DNA from: Paraburkholderia ribeironis
GTDB taxonomy: Bacteria; Pseudomonadota; Gammaproteobacteria; Burkholderiales; Burkholderiaceae
Length of the DNA: 64,000 nt
Assembly: GCF_900019265.1 (NCBI RefSeq)
Contig: NZ_CYGX02000019.1
Span: 217,620-281,619 of the forward strand
Direction of reading: 5' to 3'
In this document: positions 63,154 to 64,000 of the stretch, piece after piece
Position numbering within the stretch: the stretch's first letter is position 1
Layout of the letters: every line of letters begins with the position of its first letter
The notes under the pieces: generated by a model
What the model was told of the DNA's origin: nothing
The model's input: only the letters and a program-made list of their open reading frames with translations
The model's database searches: none
Program-made: the position numbers and the translations under genes

Positions 63154-63933
63154 ATGACCTTGAAGAAAACCCGCCTCTGGGTATTGCTGGCTGCATGCGC
63201 GGCCGCACCTGCATTTGCACAGAACATCGCTGTCGTCAACGGCACGCCGATTCCGAAAGCGCGCGCCGATGCGCTGATCGACCAGCTGGTTCACCAGGGC
63301 CAGCAAAACACGCCGCAGCTGCAGATGGCCGTGCGCGAAGAGCTGGTGAATCGCGAAATCCTGATGCAGGAAGCGCTGCGCCGCGGCCTGCCGAATCGTC
63401 CGGACATCAAGGCGCAAATCGCCGTGGCCCAGCAAACCGTCGTGCTGCGCGCGCTGATCGAAGACTTCGTGAAGAACAACCTGCCCTCGGACGCTGAAAT
63501 CACCGCACGCTACAACGCGCTGGTCAAGGAAGCAGGCGGCAAGGAATATCACCTGCATCACATCCTCGTGGACAACGAACAGCAGGCCAAGGATCTGATC
63601 GCGAAGATCAAGGCCGGCGCGAGTTTCGAAGACCTCGCGAAGCAGTACTCGAAGGACCCGGGATCGGGCAAGAACGGCGGCGATCTGGATTGGTCGGACC
63701 CGAAGGCCTACGTGCCTGAATTCGCAGAAGCAGCCACGCATCTGCAGAAAGGTCAGATGACCGACACGCCGGTGCGTACACAATTCGGCTGGCACATCAT
63801 CCGTGTCGACGACGTGCGCAATGTCACGCCGCCGCCGCTGGAACAGGTGCGCCAGCAGATCGTGCAGCAGATCCAGCAGGAAAAGCTGCAGGCGTTCGAA
63901 GAAGGTCTGCGTAAGAACGCGAAGATTCAGTAA
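63154..63933 (+). CDS. Periplasmic parvulin-type peptidyl-prolyl isomerase
   Basis: This 259-residue protein has a signal peptide (cleavage about residue 22, APAFA-QN), an N-terminal helical SurA-like part, and a PpiC domain near residues 128-222. Motifs include YHLHHILVDNEQQAKDLIAKI, GASFEDLAKQYSKDPGSGKNGGDLDW and TPVRTQFGWHIIRVDD. It assists folding of secreted proteins in the periplasm. It starts nine bases after the BolA stop, without a strong ribosome site. The yciB, bolA, parvulin order is common in beta-proteobacteria. Confidence 0.94.
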   Translation: MTLKKTRLWVLLAACAAAPAFAQNIAVVNGTPIPKARADALIDQLVHQGQQNTPQLQMAVREELVNREILMQEALRRGLPNRPDIKAQIAVAQQTVVLRALIEDFVKNNLPSDAEITARYNALVKEAGGKEYHLHHILVDNEQQAKDLIAKIKAGASFEDLAKQYSKDPGSGKNGGDLDWSDPKAYVPEFAEAATHLQKGQMTDTPVRTQFGWHIIRVDDVRNVTPPPLEQVRQQIVQQIQQEKLQAFEEGLRKNAKIQ

Positions 63934-63970
63934 GCGGGCTGCCGATTTACCGCCTGGTCTGAATGCAGAA

Positions 63971-63990
63971 AAGCCGCCCGAGGGCGGCTT
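63971..63990 (+). terminator. Hairpin after the parvulin gene
   Basis: AAGCCGCCC (63971-63979) pairs with GGGCGGCTT (63982-63990) over two bases. No T-run beyond the stem is seen before the sequence continues to the window end, so termination is likely but not certain. Confidence 0.5.
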
Positions 63991-64000
63991 CAGACTGCTG

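Overview
The window is about 64 kb of GC-rich, densely coding chromosome from a Burkholderiaceae bacterium, most likely Paraburkholderia. The assignment rests on gene content and order, recalled and not searched: a cepacian-type exopolysaccharide locus with the order of the Burkholderia bce clusters, a YSC84/SYLF lipoprotein, and the mltG-tmk-holB-tatD and yciB-bolA-parvulin blocks. No rRNA, tRNA, CRISPR array, prophage or intact insertion sequence was seen.

Layout. Bases 2-1018 are the C-terminal part of malate synthase G. Bases 1270-30215 form one exopolysaccharide locus. It holds galU, a 47-residue membrane peptide, an acyltransferase, a fused double glycosyltransferase, a Wzx flippase and a secreted beta-propeller. 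Then come a second acyltransferase coupled to an SGNH hydrolase, GDP-mannose 4,6-dehydratase, and a long leftward operon. That operon contains the priming transferase, UDP-glucose dehydrogenase, tyrosine phosphatase, Wza-like exporter, Wzc-like kinase, four glycosyltransferases and a Wzy polymerase. A divergent mannose-1-phosphate guanylyltransferase closes it. These parts cover sugar-nucleotide supply, repeat-unit assembly on undecaprenyl phosphate, flipping, polymerisation, export and acyl decoration. Beside it (30343-31518) is a protein with an IS402-type transposase N-terminal domain but no catalytic domain.

Bases 32085-41014 are a patchwork: a YciI protein, PsiF, an unknown membrane protein, a YSC84 lipoprotein, an osmotic-stress set (MscS-type channel, trehalose-6-phosphate synthase, a GT4 enzyme), a Rap1a/Tai-like secreted protein and a secreted ankyrin protein. 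Bases 41082-47470 are housekeeping (tatD, a GNAT, holB, tmk, mltG, ygfZ, an NRDE protein). Bases 47705-59648 are lipid and acyl-CoA metabolism: an HSL-type esterase, SDR, NADP-dependent oxidoreductase, PaaI thioesterase, thiolase, a fused hydratase/dehydrogenase and an acyl-CoA ligase, with a MocR regulator among them. Bases 59817-63933 hold SelO, MsrB, YciB, BolA and a parvulin.

Non-coding structure: several hairpin terminators; AT-rich islands at the exopolysaccharide promoters, two of which share an AAATAATTC motif; three good palindromic operator candidates (11053, 53126, 57861); a strong hairpin in the thiolase leader; and a recurring pattern of short degenerate tandem repeats lying between genes, often starting at a stop codon.
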